Shown piece by piece: positions 62,886 through 64,000 of a DNA stretch of 64,000 nucleotides. The DNA comes from Valencia hispanica (Eukaryota; Chordata; Actinopteri; Cyprinodontiformes; Valenciidae): contig OY747704.1 in NCBI GenBank assembly GCA_963556495.2, forward strand, positions 40,011,001 to 40,075,000, written 5' to 3'. The notes beneath the pieces are model-generated. The model was not told the origin of the DNA, did no database searches, and saw nothing but the letters and a program-made list of their open reading frames with translations. A program made the translations under genes and the position numbers. The stretch's first letter is position 1. Each line of letters opens with the position of its first letter.

Positions 62886-63300
62886 GTACAGAAACCGATC
62901 AGTATGTGCCGCAACTCCCGATGCCGAAGCAGCCCCTCTGCACTTCTGTGTTGAGTCCGGTTTTACCTTAAATATGCCTGAAAAGTTCTCGTAGCATACA
63001 AACATACAAGCTACGGGCATACTTCCAGAGGCAAACAGACAATCACGTAACCCTCAAAACAAGCATTAAAGAGCAAGTCACTACCAAATCAACTTTTCTT
63101 GCTGATAAACTGTATAAATTAGTGTCTAATAGTGCTGTCTACATCTGTAGTCATTATTTAGGCATTTTAGTGCTTCTTATTTAAAACATATTTTCTGACT
63201 AAAACCGTCACTATGGCGCCCTCTTGAGGTTAAAAGTCTGCACTACATTTGAGTTTAAATCTGCCATCGCTATTGGCTAAGCGGTCTTATGTGACACTAG

Positions 63301-63950
63301 AACCGTTTTCAGACAGAAGTTCTGGAATATTTGCAGACAATTCCATCCGGTCTTTAACCGGAGCTGTGTTTTCAAAACACGCCACTTTTTTCCGGAACAT
63401 TGCCTTTCGGCTGCTTTTACACAGCAAGAAATGTACCGGAGGATCCTGATGAATGTCTGTGGGGTGGGGGGTGTGGGGGGTTCTAGGTGGATATTACGTA
63501 AACTTAGTAAGGCGGGTGTACATGTCATTTCCCAAAACAAATGCATTATTGCAGAGATGGTAGACGAAACAGCAGATCTACTCGCAGTGCTCGTCTTTGT
63601 GATGTGTGCAATTTTGCGCACATGGTAACGCTTAAGAGACATCGATGAAGAAGCTGAAAGGAAAATAGTGACATTTATACGTCATCAACGTGTGCGCTCA
63701 CAGCGTTCCCTGCCCCTCTCCCCTTTTCCCTACTGCCCCACACCCCTGCAGCTTTCGAGGAAAATTTCCTGACTGTCTGAATGCAAACACCCTACCGCGA
63801 AAAGTCCGCTCTTGTTACTAGGTTTCCATCCGTAAAATTACTGGTAAAGGGTATCCGGACAAAGTCCGGAAGATTGCTTTCAGACACAAAATCAAAACAG
63901 ACAAAGTCCGGAAAATTACCGTTTTTCATGGCCTGTTTGAAAGGGGCTTA
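63301..63950. mobile_element. Candidate inverted-repeat DNA element
   Basis: The left part (ccgttttcagacagaagttc) and the reverse complement of the right part (cccctttcaaacaggccatg) are imperfectly similar. The repeated phrase gacaaagtccgga occurs at about 63860 and 63900, with TCCGGA units elsewhere. The interior is CpG-rich and carries a 121-codon minus frame without a domain. No duplication was assigned, so limits are approximate. Confidence 0.4.
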
Positions 63951-64000
63951 GCTGGTATGTATGATGTCAGCTGCACTGTCACTTGTGGGGTATAAAAGCA

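Overview
This is a eukaryotic window, almost certainly from a teleost fish. It is AT-rich and gene-poor, with long (AT)n and (GT)n microsatellites. It also carries many decayed Tc1/mariner-like transposons, tRNA-headed SINEs with a shared fish-type body, LINE fragments and hAT-type non-autonomous elements. There are no operons, no bacterial-type genes and no CRISPR array. All similarity calls were made by eye and from memory; no search was run.

The one gene recognised with confidence is fbxl17 (F-box and leucine-rich repeat protein 17) on the minus strand. A single 77-bp exon at 13632..13556 has a good acceptor and donor and encodes a leucine-rich-repeat segment. Known fbxl17 genes have very long introns, so I read at least the first ~14 kb, and probably most of the window, as fbxl17 intron. 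No second fbxl17 exon was found; the next coding exon should lie beyond the low-coordinate end.

Two other coding-like segments are supported. At 41552..41886 (+) there is a THAP zinc-finger exon ending in a near-perfect splice donor, with an AT-rich simple repeat translated in frame inside the finger. At 35413..34935 (-) there is a 479-bp open segment bounded by a strong acceptor and a plausible donor; its protein was not recognised. Both could be remnants of mobile or nested genes inside fbxl17.

Layout. 1-13 kb: intron with Tc1-like remnants, an AT microsatellite and a 624-bp inverted-repeat element. 13.6 kb: fbxl17 exon. 15.8 kb: AT/AC/GT microsatellite. 18.6-19.8 kb: Tc1-like transposase remnant directly followed by a LINE reverse-transcriptase fragment. 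21.4-22.9 kb: Tc1 remnant and a SINE with a perfect 15-bp target-site duplication. 26.5-27.3 kb and 31-32.8 kb: Tc1 mosaics and a LINE 3' end. 34.9-38.2 kb: unknown exon, two SINEs (one with a 15-bp duplication), AT microsatellite, Tc1 remnant and a 426-bp hAT MITE with a perfect 8-bp duplication. 40-42.6 kb: Tc1 remnant and THAP exon. 48-49 kb: decayed repeat with a GC-rich island. 53.3-54.2 kb: 889-bp hAT-type element. 58.3 kb: three-copy 67-bp tandem repeat. 60.6-64 kb: SINE fragment, a near full-length decayed Tc1 split by a LINE fragment, and a candidate inverted-repeat element. The remaining stretches are non-coding; several look like candidate conserved non-coding elements but need alignment to confirm.
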